From: an uncultured Lachnospiraceae bacterium | GTDB lineage: Bacteria > Bacillota > Clostridia > Lachnospirales > Lachnospiraceae | Direction: 5' to 3' | Length of the DNA stretch: 64,000 nt | Assembly (NCBI GenBank): GCA_910585075.1 | Contig: CAJUED010000004.1 | Span: 91,160 to 155,159, forward strand | Shown: positions 1 through 9,112 of the stretch, piece after piece | Layout: each line of letters starts with the position of its first letter | How positions within the stretch are numbered: position 1 is the stretch's first letter | The notes under the pieces: generated by a model | The model's input: the letters and a program-made list of their open reading frames with translations, nothing else | What the model was told of the DNA's origin: nothing | Database searches by the model: none | Program-made: the position numbers and the translations under genes

Positions 1-586
1 CGAAAATGAGTATGTAGTCTAAAATCAGATTGGTGAAAACGGCAGCAACACCGGCAAGCATAGGCACCAGCGTCTGGCCGGTCTCTTTGATGGAGCTGCT
101 GTAGGCCTGGCTTATTGCAAAAGGAATCAGGCCCGCTACCATTATAATAATGTAGTCTTTACCATATTTCAGGGCAAGGGAGATATCTCCCACACTGCCG
201 CTGTCGCTTAAGTACAGGGAAATTAACTGGGTATCCAGGCAGCAAAAGAGTGCCAGTGCAATAACCGTAATTACCAGGCAGGCATACAGCTTGAAACGGA
301 AGGCATGCTTCTGCCCTTCATAATCTCCTTTGCCGTAATACTGCGTGCCAAAAATACCAGCGCCGGAAACGCCTCCGAAAATACAGATATTAAAAACAAA
401 CATCAGCTGGTTTACAATTGCCACACCTGACATCTGCTCCGTACCAATCTGCCCTACCATGATATTATCCAGAAAGCTTACAAAGCTTGTGATGGTATTT
501 TGGACAATCATTGGAACTGCAAGATAAAGTACATACTTATAAAAATCCTTGTCACCTATAAATTTTTCTTTGAATCTGCTCCACAT
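1..586 (-). CDS. MATE family multidrug/Na+-driven exporter, N-terminal part
   Basis: Reading the minus strand from an ATG at 586 gives an open frame of about 195 codons running off the left edge. The product starts MWSRFKEKFIGDKDFYKYVL and continues with hydrophobic helices typical of MATE exporters: an early stretch resembling PMIVQNTITSFVSFLDNIMV, which matches the family's first helix, then GQIGTEQMSGVAIVNQ. The family expels cationic drugs or metabolites across the inner membrane using an ion gradient. An AGGAG SD lies at about 594-599, which supports this start. The C-terminal half is outside the window. Substrate cannot be inferred. Confidence 0.88.
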   Translation of the reverse strand, partial: MWSRFKEKFIGDKDFYKYVLYLAVPMIVQNTITSFVSFLDNIMVGQIGTEQMSGVAIVNQLMFVFNICIFGGVSGAGIFGTQYYGKGDYEGQKHAFRFKLYACLVITVIALALFCCLDTQLISLYLSDSGSVGDISLALKYGKDYIIIMVAGLIPFAISQAYSSSIKETGQTLVPMLAGVAAVFTNLILDYILIF

Positions 587-722
587 GGGAATGCTCCTTT
601 TTACAATTATCTGTTCTGAATCGAAACCTTAAAATCAGTTACATTTGCAACGCGGATTACTCCATTGTAATCAAAAGAATCTGCCGCGTCAATATGTGTT
701 GGCTGAATTGTTATAGTCAATG

Positions 723-801
723 TAACTATTCAGCCCTCGGCTTCATAGTTACGAAATCCGGCTCATTTAAAGTTTGCCTTCGGCAAAGGAGCCGGATTTT
801 T
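723..801. repeat. 79-bp two-hairpin intergenic repeat, copy 1
   Basis: This block is 77/79 identical by eye to 31744-31822. It holds two stacked inverted repeats: TAACTATTCAGCC with GGCTTCATAGTTA, then AAATCCGGCTC with GAGCCGGATTT enclosing a smaller TTTGCC/GGCAAA stem, ending in a T-run like an intrinsic terminator. It lies between two divergently oriented genes, so it terminates neither. The rest of the 587-978 gap holds no gene; a TATAAT at 865-870 is a possible -10 for the downstream kinase operon, without a convincing -35. Confidence 0.8.
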
Positions 802-978
802 GTAAGATTCGGAAAGTGCAATTTATTATGTCGTTGACTATATGTCATTTCAGAGGGGAAAATGTATAATTGGGGAGGTTTATATTTTCAAACCTGAAAT
901 CTCTGTTATAGTAAAGGTAAGATAACGGTGCAGACGTCGGCAATGTTATTGAGACGAAACGGGAAAAGGGGTGAGAGG

Positions 979-1710
979 ATGGACATAAGCTTATTTTTCT
1001 GTCTGGGGGTTGTCCTGATTTTGATGGCCTGTCTGATGGGAATACTGGGGCTGTATCAAAGGCTCAGGCGCAGATATGATACTTTGGCGGAAAGTTATCA
1101 TAACATTCAGGAGCTGAACAGTCAGCTGCGCAGTCAAAGGCATGATTACTTAAATCACTTGCAGATAGTATACGGTATGTTGGAGTTAAATGAATATGAG
1201 GAGCTTCATGATTATCTTGCACCGATTTATAAGGATATGATGAAGATAGGAAAGGCAATCAAGACATCCATACCTGCGGTGAATGCTCTGCTTATGGCTA
1301 AAATGGGAACTGCGGAAAGCGAAAACATAGATTTTTACGTGGAGGTAAAGTCAGACCTGAAGAACCTGAAAATAGAGCCTTGGGAGTTGTGCAAGGTGCT
1401 CTCCAATCTGATTGACAATGCCATAACGGCTCTGAAACAGAAGGAGGGGGATAAGAAAATGGCGCTGGATATCAATGAGGAAAGAGATTTTTACGTGTTT
1501 GCAGTGTCCAATAACGGCCCGCCTATTTTGGAGGAACATAAAAGCATTATATTCAGACAGGGATTTACCACCAAACAGGAGGAAGGCCATGGAATGGGAC
1601 TTTATATTGTGAATGGCATTCTGAAAGAAAATCATGGCAGTATACAGGTGGAGTCAAGTGAAGATGAGACTGTCTTTACAGTCAGGTTTGCAAAGGAGGT
1701 GGAAGGATAG
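979..1710 (+). CDS. Sensor histidine kinase, Spo0B/GHKL type
   Basis: A 243-residue kinase. One hydrophobic segment at the N-terminus (about residues 4-26) anchors it, followed by a short coiled coil and an RHDYLNHLQ motif (His about 55) characteristic of the Spo0B-like dimerisation/phosphorylation helix. A GHKL ATPase domain follows, with an N box (NLIDNAITAL) and a GHGMGLYIV glycine-rich motif near the C-terminus. An upstream GTG at 928 is in frame, but the ATG at 979 has the better SD (AGGGG). With no extracellular domain it probably senses membrane state or a partner protein. The stop abuts the NfeD start, and the LytTR response regulator at the end of this operon is its likely partner. 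Confidence 0.85.
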   Translation: MDISLFFCLGVVLILMACLMGILGLYQRLRRRYDTLAESYHNIQELNSQLRSQRHDYLNHLQIVYGMLELNEYEELHDYLAPIYKDMMKIGKAIKTSIPAVNALLMAKMGTAESENIDFYVEVKSDLKNLKIEPWELCKVLSNLIDNAITALKQKEGDKKMALDINEERDFYVFAVSNNGPPILEEHKSIIFRQGFTTKQEEGHGMGLYIVNGILKENHGSIQVESSEDETVFTVRFAKEVEG

Positions 1711-2181
1711 TTGGATACGGTTATGGTGATAGGCATTCTGTTTTTGATTGCCGGGTTTGTGCTTGTGGGCGTGGAGATGGTGGTGCCAGGGTTTGGAGCG
1801 CCGGGAATTGCCGGGATTGTATGTCTTGGGGCGGGGATTTTTTTGACCGCGGACTCTGTGGAAAAGGGAATATTAATCACTGTAGTGGTTATAGTGGTTC
1901 TCGGAATCTTGATGACCATCATAATGGGCTTTTTGTCCCAGAAAAAATTTAAATCACCGCTGGTTCTTGATACGGATGTAAAGGGTTTGATCGACTCATC
2001 AGATTTGACCTATCTGCTAAATAAGGAGGGAGTTGCCACAACAGATTTAAAGCCGGCGGGAAAAGGGGATTTTGAGGGGGTCGAGCTGGATATCCTTTCC
2101 GAAGGACAGTATATCACGAAGGGCACCCGGATTGTGATCATAAGGATAAGCCAGAAAAAACTAATGGTAAAAGAAGCATAA
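1711..2181 (+). CDS. NfeD-family membrane protein
   Basis: A 156-residue protein with a TTG start at 1711 directly after the kinase stop codon and a strong AAGGAGGTG SD at about 1693-1701. The first ~75 residues form hydrophobic segments with the family-typical PGFGAPGIAGI turn. The C-terminal ~55 residues form the short OB-fold (GKGDFEGVELDILSEGQ). NfeD proteins sit next to flotillin-like proteins in bacteria and are thought to help organise or regulate membrane microdomains. Here it directly precedes floA, the usual pairing. The start codon choice rests on the SD and tight spacing. Confidence 0.88.
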   Translation: MDTVMVIGILFLIAGFVLVGVEMVVPGFGAPGIAGIVCLGAGIFLTADSVEKGILITVVVIVVLGILMTIIMGFLSQKKFKSPLVLDTDVKGLIDSSDLTYLLNKEGVATTDLKPAGKGDFEGVELDILSEGQYITKGTRIVIIRISQKKLMVKEA

Positions 2182-2218
2182 AAACAGTACGTAAACAGTA
2201 CGGAAATGAGGGAGAATT

Positions 2219-3193
2219 ATGGTAGGTAAAGTTGTCTTATTGGGAATTGTTTGTCTTTTGGTACTTTTGTTTTTCATTGTTGTGCCGGTGGGGCTGTGGA
2301 TTTCAGCGGTTGCCGCGAATGTGAAGGTGGGAATTATCAATTTGGTGGGAATGCGCCTTAGACGGGTGGCCCCGGCCAAAATCGTTTTTCCTCTGATTAA
2401 GGCAACAAAAGCGGGAATTGATGTGAAGGTAAATCAACTGGAGGCGCACTATCTGGCAGGCGGAGATGTGGACAGCGTGGTAAACGCCCTGATTGCGGCG
2501 GAGAGAGCAGGGATGGATATTTCTTTTGAGAAGGCTTCGGCCATTGACCTGGCAGGCCGCAATGTGTTTGACGCCGTTAAAATGAGCGTAACCCCCAAAG
2601 TGATAGAGACACCCCTTATCTCGGCGGTGGCCAAAAACGGTATCGAGCTTTTGGTGAAAGCAAGGGTTACGGTGCGGACGAACATAGACAGGCTCATTGG
2701 CGGTGCCGGGGAAGCTACGGTTCTTGCAAGAATCGGCGAGGGTATTGTGACCACGGTAGGGTCTGCGGTAAGCCATGACGAGGTTTTGGAGAACCCGGAC
2801 GAAATATCCAAGCTGGTGCTGGAAAAGGGACTGGATTCGGGAACCGCTTATGAAATCATTTCCATAGATATAGCCGATATAGATATAGGAAGGAATGTAG
2901 GCGCTACCTTACAGAGTCTTCAGGCCGAGGCGGATAATAAGATTGCACAGGCCAGAGCGGAAGAAAGACGTGCTATGGCGGTAGCTTTGGAGCAGGAAAT
3001 GCGCGCCGCGGTTGTCAAGGCCGAGGCTGAAATACCTAAGGCCATGGCTCAGGCTTTACGGGAAGGGCATATTGGCGTGGTGGATTACTACAAGCTGCAA
3101 AATGTGCTGGCAGATACGGAAATGAAAAAGAGTATTGGAACAGGAGCCAATGCTTACGCAGAAAAGAAAAAGGATAATAATGTCAATGATTAA
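2219..3193 (+). CDS. floA: Flotillin-like membrane scaffold protein FloA
   Basis: A 324-residue protein closely resembling Bacillus FloA (YqfA). It has an N-terminal membrane-inserting hydrophobic segment (about residues 4-30), a PHB/SPFH-type core (for example KAGIDVKVNQLEAHYLAGG and VRTNIDRLIGG), and an Ala/Glu-rich C-terminal coiled coil (EADNKIAQARAEERRAMAVA). It forms oligomeric scaffolds for lipid-ordered membrane domains. The ATG at 2219 has a GAGGGAG SD. Its last codons overlap the start of the response regulator gene by 14 nt, indicating co-translation. FloA/NfeD pairs are common; being enclosed by a two-component system is not. Confidence 0.95.
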   Translation: MVGKVVLLGIVCLLVLLFFIVVPVGLWISAVAANVKVGIINLVGMRLRRVAPAKIVFPLIKATKAGIDVKVNQLEAHYLAGGDVDSVVNALIAAERAGMDISFEKASAIDLAGRNVFDAVKMSVTPKVIETPLISAVAKNGIELLVKARVTVRTNIDRLIGGAGEATVLARIGEGIVTTVGSAVSHDEVLENPDEISKLVLEKGLDSGTAYEIISIDIADIDIGRNVGATLQSLQAEADNKIAQARAEERRAMAVALEQEMRAAVVKAEAEIPKAMAQALREGHIGVVDYYKLQNVLADTEMKKSIGTGANAYAEKKKDNNVND

Positions 3194-3932
3194 AGTAATG
3201 GTGATAGATGATGAACCGGAAATCAGGAAATTGCTTCATAAGATGGTTGAAAAACAGCCGGATTATCAGGTGGTGTCCGCGTGCGGGGATTTTTCCGAGG
3301 CGGTGATAGATTTTACAAAATACAGGCCTGACGTGGTGTTCATGGACATTGATTTAAAAGGGGAAAGCGGGCTGGAGTGCGCAAAAGTACTGACAGAGTT
3401 AAACCCCAGGCTTAAGGTGATATTTGCCACGGCTCACAGCGAGTATATGGCCAATGCTTTTGAGATTTATGCCTTTGACTATCTGGTAAAGCCTTTTAAT
3501 ATGGAGCGTGTCGTAAAGACCCTGAACCGAATCAGAAACAGCATGGAAGGGTATCATGATGCGGAAGCCGGGAAGGCGGATAAGGTGACCCGGCCGGAGC
3601 ACCACAGGGATAAACTCTTTATCAAGGGAAAGGAGCAGGCCTGCCTGCTGGATCTTGATGAGATTATACTGGTGGAGCGGCTGGAGGGATATACCAATAT
3701 TGTGACCACCGGTGAGGAATATAAGACATCCACATCACTTTCGGAAGTGGAAGAAAAATTAGGCCGGGAGGCATTCATGAGATGCCACAAATCCTATATT
3801 ATCAATATCTCCAAAATTACGAAAATAGAACCTTACGGGAGATGGACTTATGTGGTGAAGTTTAAGGGCACAGACGCAACGGCGCTTATGACGGCGCAGA
3901 AGTATGAGGAAATTAAAAAGATGTTTGCATAA
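3180..3932 (+). CDS. LytTR-family response regulator
   Basis: A 250-residue regulator. The receiver domain (about 1-120) carries acidic residues at VIDDE, the phospho-acceptor Asp at about 56 in FMDID, and the later T/S and K switch positions (ATAHS, VKPF). The C-terminal LytTR DNA-binding domain (about 145-248) includes FMRCHKSYIINISKI. LytTR regulators bind paired imperfect 9-bp repeats near promoters. The start is taken at the ATG at 3180 (alternative 3186), because a longer frame from 3135 would lie inside floA. It closes the kinase-NfeD-FloA operon and is followed by a terminator. Confidence 0.9.
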   Translation: MSMIKVMVIDDEPEIRKLLHKMVEKQPDYQVVSACGDFSEAVIDFTKYRPDVVFMDIDLKGESGLECAKVLTELNPRLKVIFATAHSEYMANAFEIYAFDYLVKPFNMERVVKTLNRIRNSMEGYHDAEAGKADKVTRPEHHRDKLFIKGKEQACLLDLDEIILVERLEGYTNIVTTGEEYKTSTSLSEVEEKLGREAFMRCHKSYIINISKITKIEPYGRWTYVVKFKGTDATALMTAQKYEEIKKMFA

Positions 3933-3961
3933 AGTATAATGTGCGTCTTTTGGCGCACGGG

Positions 3962-3995
3962 AAATGGGCCGTACCGGAAAGGAGCGGCCCATTTT
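3962..3995 (+). terminator. Terminator after kinase-NfeD-FloA-regulator operon
   Basis: AAATGGGCCG (3962-3971) pairs with CGGCCCATTT (3985-3994) across a 13-nt loop. A smaller GTGCG/CGCAC hairpin lies just upstream at about 3941-3958. Confidence 0.75.
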
Positions 3996-4042
3996 GCGTG
4001 GCTGAACTGTTACAAAATATATTATAAATCGCTATCAGACTA

Positions 4043-4072
4043 TTGATAAACAGGTTACAAATAAGGTATGAT
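4043..4072 (+). promoter_or_regulatory. Candidate sigma-A promoter for the 4208 gene
   Basis: TTGATA (4043-4048), an 18-bp spacer, then TATGAT (4067-4072). A transcript would have a ~130-nt leader ending in an AGGAG SD before the ATG at 4208. Confidence 0.5.
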
Positions 4073-4207
4073 AAAACTTGGATTTTACAGAATAAAGGAT
4101 AATTTGTAAAATATTCAAATTATCTGTCAGGACAGCGGCTTTAAAAGGGGAAACCTGCCGTGGATGCGGCATGGCCGTTGGGGTTGCGATATACAGGAGT
4201 ATAAATA

Positions 4208-5317
4208 ATGAAGCTTTTGTTTGCCATATTGAGCATTCTGCTTTTTTTGATCGGAGTCAAAACACATAAAAAGATTCATGCCATAGCAGGCGTTGTTTTT
4301 ATGACAATGCTGGTGGTATCCATCATAACGGAAATGTCGGATAAGGGCAGTATGGATGTGTGGATTGCGAAAGTAAAGGAAACGGTCGGCCAAAGTGGGG
4401 AACCATCACAGGAGCAAACTCCGAAACCGGAGGAAAAAGAAAAGCCGGTACCGGAACCGAGTAAGACGCCGACGCCCGTAAAAGAGGCAGAAGAAAATAA
4501 TACACCAACTGCCTCAAAGGAGGCGGAACAAAGTAATGCGCCGACGTCCGCAAAAGAGCCTGAGAAGAAGGAAACGCCGACGCCTGCAAAAGAGCCTGAG
4601 AAGAAAGAAACGCCGACCCCTGTAAAACAGTCTGAACAGAGAGAAGCGCCAACATCTTCGGGGAAACCTGTTCAAACGGCAACACTGGGCTCGGAAGAAG
4701 ATACCTTGGAGAAAACACCTTCCCCATCGCCAGCTAATACAGAAGAAAAAACTTATCAGGCGGGAAATTACGGAATAACGGAAAAAGAGGAAAAGAAATT
4801 TTATGGGGAGGATGGAAAAGAATCTTATTATTATAAGATGGAAAACTTTTATTTGAGCGCGACTTTTTCCAAAAGGGTGAATACCACATTACAGAAGATT
4901 TATGATGATTATGAAGAACAGTATCTGCGGACGGCGGAGCTGATAGAGTCCGGGTTTGATGAGTTTGAGGAACCGGTTTCAGGCATTCCCAACGATTACT
5001 GGCATCTGGAGGGGCTTAAATATGTGGGGAAGGATTATATCAGCATTTTATATAACGACATTCCCTATATGAGCAATACCCACCCCTATTCCAGGTATGA
5101 TGGAATAACCATCAACTGTAGAACCGGAAAACAGGCTGTGGCATCTGATTTTTTAGAGAAAAGCAATGAGGAAATTTTAGAGGAAGTCAGTGATAAAATG
5201 GGATTGGACGAAGTGGGAACGTGGGATGATATTGATTTTTATATTACGGATTCTGCCATTGTCTTTTTCTATCGGGTACCGGATTGGCGGGAGGATGTAG
5301 TGCTGCCAAGAGAATAA
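4208..5317 (+). CDS. Membrane-anchored protein with Pro/Glu/Lys-rich repeats and RsiV-like (DUF3298) C-terminal domain
   Basis: A 369-residue protein. Two hydrophobic helices near the N-terminus (about 2-18 and 24-42) precede a long linker (about 60-180) of repeats of the form KEPEKKETPTPxK, one unit duplicated almost exactly. The C-terminal ~190 residues contain YISILYNDIPY, THPYSRYDGITINCRTGK, and later DIDFYITDSAIVFFY. That arrangement resembles DUF3298 domains found in the anti-sigma factor RsiV and related surface proteins. No catalytic motif is visible. It probably spans the wall with its repeat linker and displays the globular domain outside. Function is unknown; the domain assignment is by pattern only. 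Confidence 0.65.
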   Translation: MKLLFAILSILLFLIGVKTHKKIHAIAGVVFMTMLVVSIITEMSDKGSMDVWIAKVKETVGQSGEPSQEQTPKPEEKEKPVPEPSKTPTPVKEAEENNTPTASKEAEQSNAPTSAKEPEKKETPTPAKEPEKKETPTPVKQSEQREAPTSSGKPVQTATLGSEEDTLEKTPSPSPANTEEKTYQAGNYGITEKEEKKFYGEDGKESYYYKMENFYLSATFSKRVNTTLQKIYDDYEEQYLRTAELIESGFDEFEEPVSGIPNDYWHLEGLKYVGKDYISILYNDIPYMSNTHPYSRYDGITINCRTGKQAVASDFLEKSNEEILEEVSDKMGLDEVGTWDDIDFYITDSAIVFFYRVPDWREDVVLPRE

Positions 5318-5354
5318 AGAAATTGTAATATAAATAAAATTTGAGAGGCTTTGT

Positions 5355-6490
5355 ATGGATATACATATCACTGGAGAAATCGAAAAAATAGATAAAAGAA
5401 TTAATTTGGTAATAAGTGGATTATTACCGAATGAGGAGTGTACCGTTAAGCTTAATGTACATTATTCATGGACTGATTGTGATATGGAATCTACTGCGCG
5501 TTTCAAATCAAATGATAAGGGCTGTATAAATCTTGATAAAGATATTCCTGTCTGTGGAAGCTATACGGAAGCTAATGCTATGGGGTTGTTTGCTTTACTA
5601 AAGGATATAAAGATTACTGCTTCAAAAAGAGCAACGCGTGATTTTACAAAAGAGTATATTATTTGTAAATTTAGCGCTATCACTAAGCAATCCTCTGCAG
5701 AAGTTGAAATCAAGAGAAAGTTTATTTATAAAAATATTGAACAGCTGCATATGTATGAACCTTTTCGTGGAGAATATTTTGTTCATAAAGACCAAAAGGG
5801 TAAAGAACAAATTTTGCTTCTTGGAGGGTCAGAAGGATACATAAATTCTATTTTACCTATGGCCGCAGTTTTATCAAATTATGGGTTTGATGTCCTTGCG
5901 CTACAATACTTTAGTCCCTTTTCGGATACTTTACCGGTATCCTATTTGCCTAGATTTTTAATGAATATTAAACTTGAATATGTTTTTCAAGCTATAGAAT
6001 GGTTAAAAAGGGAGAAAGGAGCTTCAGAAATATCCATTATTGGACTGTCAAAAGGGGCAGAATTAGCAATGCTTATTGCATCTAAACTGTCTTTCGTAAA
6101 AAAACTTGTAGCAATATCCCCTTCCCTTTATGTATATAGCGGTATCCCTTTTCCGATTTCTTCCTGGTCCTTAAATGGTAAACGTTTGCCTTGCGTACAT
6201 TTAAATCTATTTGCCGCAACATTTGATACTTATAAAAATATTATATTTTCCATTCTGAAATTGCCTACAGGATATTGGCTGACTTATGAATTGAGTCAAC
6301 GTTTCTGTTTAAACAGAAACAAAAAAAGAATACCTGTTGAGAACATAAAAGGAGATATATGTTTAATTGGCGGGAAAAAAGATTCTATGTGGAATAGCAA
6401 AGGAGCAATCGAGAAAATAAGTTAGAGATGCTTAAAGGTAATGAAGACTCATGGGGTAAAATTATTGCGTTTTTAAAAGAAAATAAATAA
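5355..6490 (+). pseudogene. Decayed acyl-CoA thioesterase/BAAT-like alpha/beta hydrolase
   Basis: The main frame (5355-6425, 356 codons) has an N-terminal beta-sandwich as in acyl-CoA thioesterases and bile-acid-CoA acyltransferases. An alpha/beta hydrolase follows, with nucleophile motif GLSKGAE and a candidate acid Asp in GGKKDSMW. The frame stops there, before the catalytic His. From about 6431 another reading frame encodes DSWGKIIAFLKENK and stops at 6490, which looks like the usual C-terminal helix. A deletion has therefore removed the His-bearing segment and shifted the frame. The gene is more AT-rich than its neighbours, suggesting foreign origin. A truncated but active protein is possible but unlikely. 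Confidence 0.65.
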
Positions 6491-6544
6491 GTAACTTTTT
6501 TAGAAGAATAACAGGTGAAAGGTATGGCATTTATATACATTTAA

Positions 6545-6573
6545 TTGCAACTATGCCGTATTTATTTTATAAT
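6545..6573 (+). promoter_or_regulatory. Sigma-A promoter for aconitase-family gene
   Basis: TTGCAA (6545-6550), a 17-bp spacer, then a perfect TATAAT (6568-6573), 37 bp upstream of the 6610 ATG. Confidence 0.65.
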
Positions 6574-6609
6574 GAATAATCAGGACAAGTAAAAAAGGAG
6601 GAAGAAAAT

Positions 6610-8898
6610 ATGATATCAGTATTTGAAGGCGGAGCCTATCTGGTAAATGGTACGGAAATTATTCCTGACGGACCAAAGGCCCTTGCGGCAGTGAAAGCTA
6701 AGACCGGGCTTGACACTACAAAGGACGGGGCCAGGCAGGAAACCATCGCATATAATATTTTGAAAGAACACAATACATCAGGAAATATGGAGAAGCTGAA
6801 GATTAAATTCGACAAGCTTACCTCTCATGATATTACTTTTGTAGGGATTATTCAGACGGCAAGGGCGTCGGGACTTGAGAAGTTCCCGGTTCCTTATGTG
6901 CTTACCAATTGTCACAATTCGCTTTGTGCGGTGGGAGGAACCATCAATGAGGATGACCACATGTTTGGGCTTTCCTGCGCAAAGAAATACGGTGGAGTTT
7001 ATGTACCGCCTCATCAGGCCGTGATTCATCAGTATGCAAGGGAAATGCTCTCAGGGGGCGGCAAAATGATTTTGGGCTCTGATTCACATACCCGTTACGG
7101 CGCTCTGGGTACCATGGCTATGGGCGAGGGCGGCCCCGAGTTGGTAAAACAGCTTTTGAACCAGACTTACGATATTAATATGCCCGGGGTAGTGGGAGTT
7201 TACCTGACAGGCGAGCCTGTAAAGGGCGTGGGCCCTCAGGACGTGGCGCTTGCCATTATTGGAGAGGTGTTTGCCAGCGGCTATGTGAAGAATAAGGTGA
7301 TGGAATTTGTAGGACCGGGCGTGTCCTCCTTAAGCGCTGATTTCAGAATCGGTATTGATGTTATGACGACGGAAACCACCTGTCTTTCTTCCATCTGGCG
7401 CACAGATGAAGTGATTAAGGAATATTATGACATTCATGGCAGGGTGGAGGAATATAAGGAGCTGAATCCGGGACAGGCAGCTTACTATGACGGAATGATA
7501 ACCATTGACCTTAGTACTGTTAAGCCCATGATTGCAATGCCTTTCCATCCCAGCAACACTTATACCATTGAAGAATTAAATGCAAATTTAATGGATATTT
7601 TGGATGATGTGGAAAAGAAAGCGGCGGTTTCCCTGGACGGAGCGGTTGATTTCACTCTGAAAAATAAAGTAAAGGACGGCAAGCTTTTAGTTGACCAGGG
7701 AATCATCGCAGGCTGCGCGGGCGGCGGTTTTGAAAATATCTGTGCGGCGGCGGATATCATGAAGGGAGCCTACATTGGCTCGGATGGATTTACCTTAAGC
7801 GTATACCCGGCTTCCATGCCTGTTTATATGGAGCTGATTAAAAATGGCTGTGCGGCGGCGCTTCTTGAGACAGGCGCTGTAATGAAGACGGCCTTCTGCG
7901 GCCCCTGCTTTGGAGCAGGAGATACGCCGGCAAATAATGCCTTCAGCATCCGTCATTCCACAAGGAACTTCCCCAACAGGGAAGGCTCTAAGCTGCAGAA
8001 CGGACAGATTTCCTCTGTGGCACTTATGGACGCCCGCTCCATTGCTGCGACGGCGGCAAACAAAGGGGTGCTTACGGCGGCTACGGAGTTTGATGGTGCT
8101 ATTAACAAATATCAATATCATTTTGATGCAAATATTTACGCTAACAGAGTGTTTGACGCAAAAGGGCAGGCAGACCCCAATGTGGAAATCCAGTTCGGCC
8201 CTAATATCAAGGACTGGCCGGCTATGACAGAGCTTCCGGAAAATCTGGTTCTGCGGGTGGTGTCTGAGATTCACGACCCGGTAACCACCACGGATGAGCT
8301 GATCCCTTCGGGAGAAACTTCATCTTACCGTTCCAATCCTTTAGGCCTTGCGGAATTTACCTTATCAAGAAAAGATCCCGCCTATGTAGGACTTGCAAAG
8401 GATATCCAGGTGGCTCAGAAGGCGGTTATGGAAGGAAATTGCCCTGTGGAGGCAAAGCCTGAATTGAAGGCGGTTATGGATGTGATAAAAGAAGCATACC
8501 CGGAAGCAGGGAAAGGGAATATTGGCTTTGGCTCCACCATTTTTGCGGTAAAACCCGGCGACGGTTCCGCCAGAGAGCAGGCGGCTTCCTGTCAGAAAGT
8601 ATTGGGAGGATGGGCGAACATTGCCAATGAGTACGCAACTAAGAGATACCGTTCCAATCTGATTAACTGGGGCATGCTGCCATTCCTAATCGAGGAAGGT
8701 GAGCTTCCCTTCAAGAATAAAGACTATCTGTTCTTCCCGGGCATCAGAAAAGCCGTGGAGGAGAAGACGGATGAAATTAAGGCGTACCGGGTAGGCGAAA
8801 AGAGTCTTGAGGAATTTACCTTAAAGCTCGGAGAGCTGACGGAGGAGGAGAGACAGATTATTTTGAAGGGATGTCTGATCAATTATAACAGGGTGTAA
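6610..8898 (+). CDS. Aconitase-family hydratase
   Basis: A 762-residue Fe-S hydro-lyase of the aconitase superfamily, closest in layout to the YbhJ-like group. Candidate [4Fe-4S] ligands are Cys369 in AGCAGGG and Cys430/Cys433 in FCGPCFG; the ~61 and 3 residue spacings match aconitase. A GSDSHTRYGALG motif near residue 157 and a C-terminal swivel domain with YRSNLINWG are present. True aconitase isomerises citrate to isocitrate, but for this subgroup the substrate is not established. It stands alone with its own promoter and terminator and an AAAAGGAGG SD, so context does not identify the pathway. Confidence 0.85.
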   Translation: MISVFEGGAYLVNGTEIIPDGPKALAAVKAKTGLDTTKDGARQETIAYNILKEHNTSGNMEKLKIKFDKLTSHDITFVGIIQTARASGLEKFPVPYVLTNCHNSLCAVGGTINEDDHMFGLSCAKKYGGVYVPPHQAVIHQYAREMLSGGGKMILGSDSHTRYGALGTMAMGEGGPELVKQLLNQTYDINMPGVVGVYLTGEPVKGVGPQDVALAIIGEVFASGYVKNKVMEFVGPGVSSLSADFRIGIDVMTTETTCLSSIWRTDEVIKEYYDIHGRVEEYKELNPGQAAYYDGMITIDLSTVKPMIAMPFHPSNTYTIEELNANLMDILDDVEKKAAVSLDGAVDFTLKNKVKDGKLLVDQGIIAGCAGGGFENICAAADIMKGAYIGSDGFTLSVYPASMPVYMELIKNGCAAALLETGAVMKTAFCGPCFGAGDTPANNAFSIRHSTRNFPNREGSKLQNGQISSVALMDARSIAATAANKGVLTAATEFDGAINKYQYHFDANIYANRVFDAKGQADPNVEIQFGPNIKDWPAMTELPENLVLRVVSEIHDPVTTTDELIPSGETSSYRSNPLGLAEFTLSRKDPAYVGLAKDIQVAQKAVMEGNCPVEAKPELKAVMDVIKEAYPEAGKGNIGFGSTIFAVKPGDGSAREQAASCQKVLGGWANIANEYATKRYRSNLINWGMLPFLIEEGELPFKNKDYLFFPGIRKAVEEKTDEIKAYRVGEKSLEEFTLKLGELTEEERQIILKGCLINYNRV

Positions 8899-8940
8899 GA
8901 TAAGAAGGTAAAAAACCAAAATTTATAGGAAAAGCCGTAG

Positions 8941-8975
8941 GCCGGGAATCTGGAAACAGATTCCCGGCTTTATTT
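8941..8975 (+). terminator. Strong intrinsic terminator
   Basis: GCCGGGAATCTG, a GAAA loop, CAGATTCCCGGC, then TTTATTT, immediately after the aconitase-family gene. Confidence 0.9.
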
Positions 8976-9112
8976 GAATATAAGAATGTCCCATGAAATA
9001 TGATGCCGTTTGATATGTACAAAAATACATAAAGGTATAAAGTGTCAGGAAAATAGTAAAATAAAAACTACCCGGGAAATTATTTTCCACAAAGGGCAGA
9101 AAAGGAGGAATT

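Noticed and set aside
2207..2221. Copy of the leader element before floA
   Set aside because: Only GAAATGAGG is shared, which is just an SD; the stems A/A' and B/B' are missing.
7795..8274. Long minus-strand frame inside the aconitase-family gene
   Set aside because: Shadow of the GC-rich third positions of the real gene; no family resemblance.
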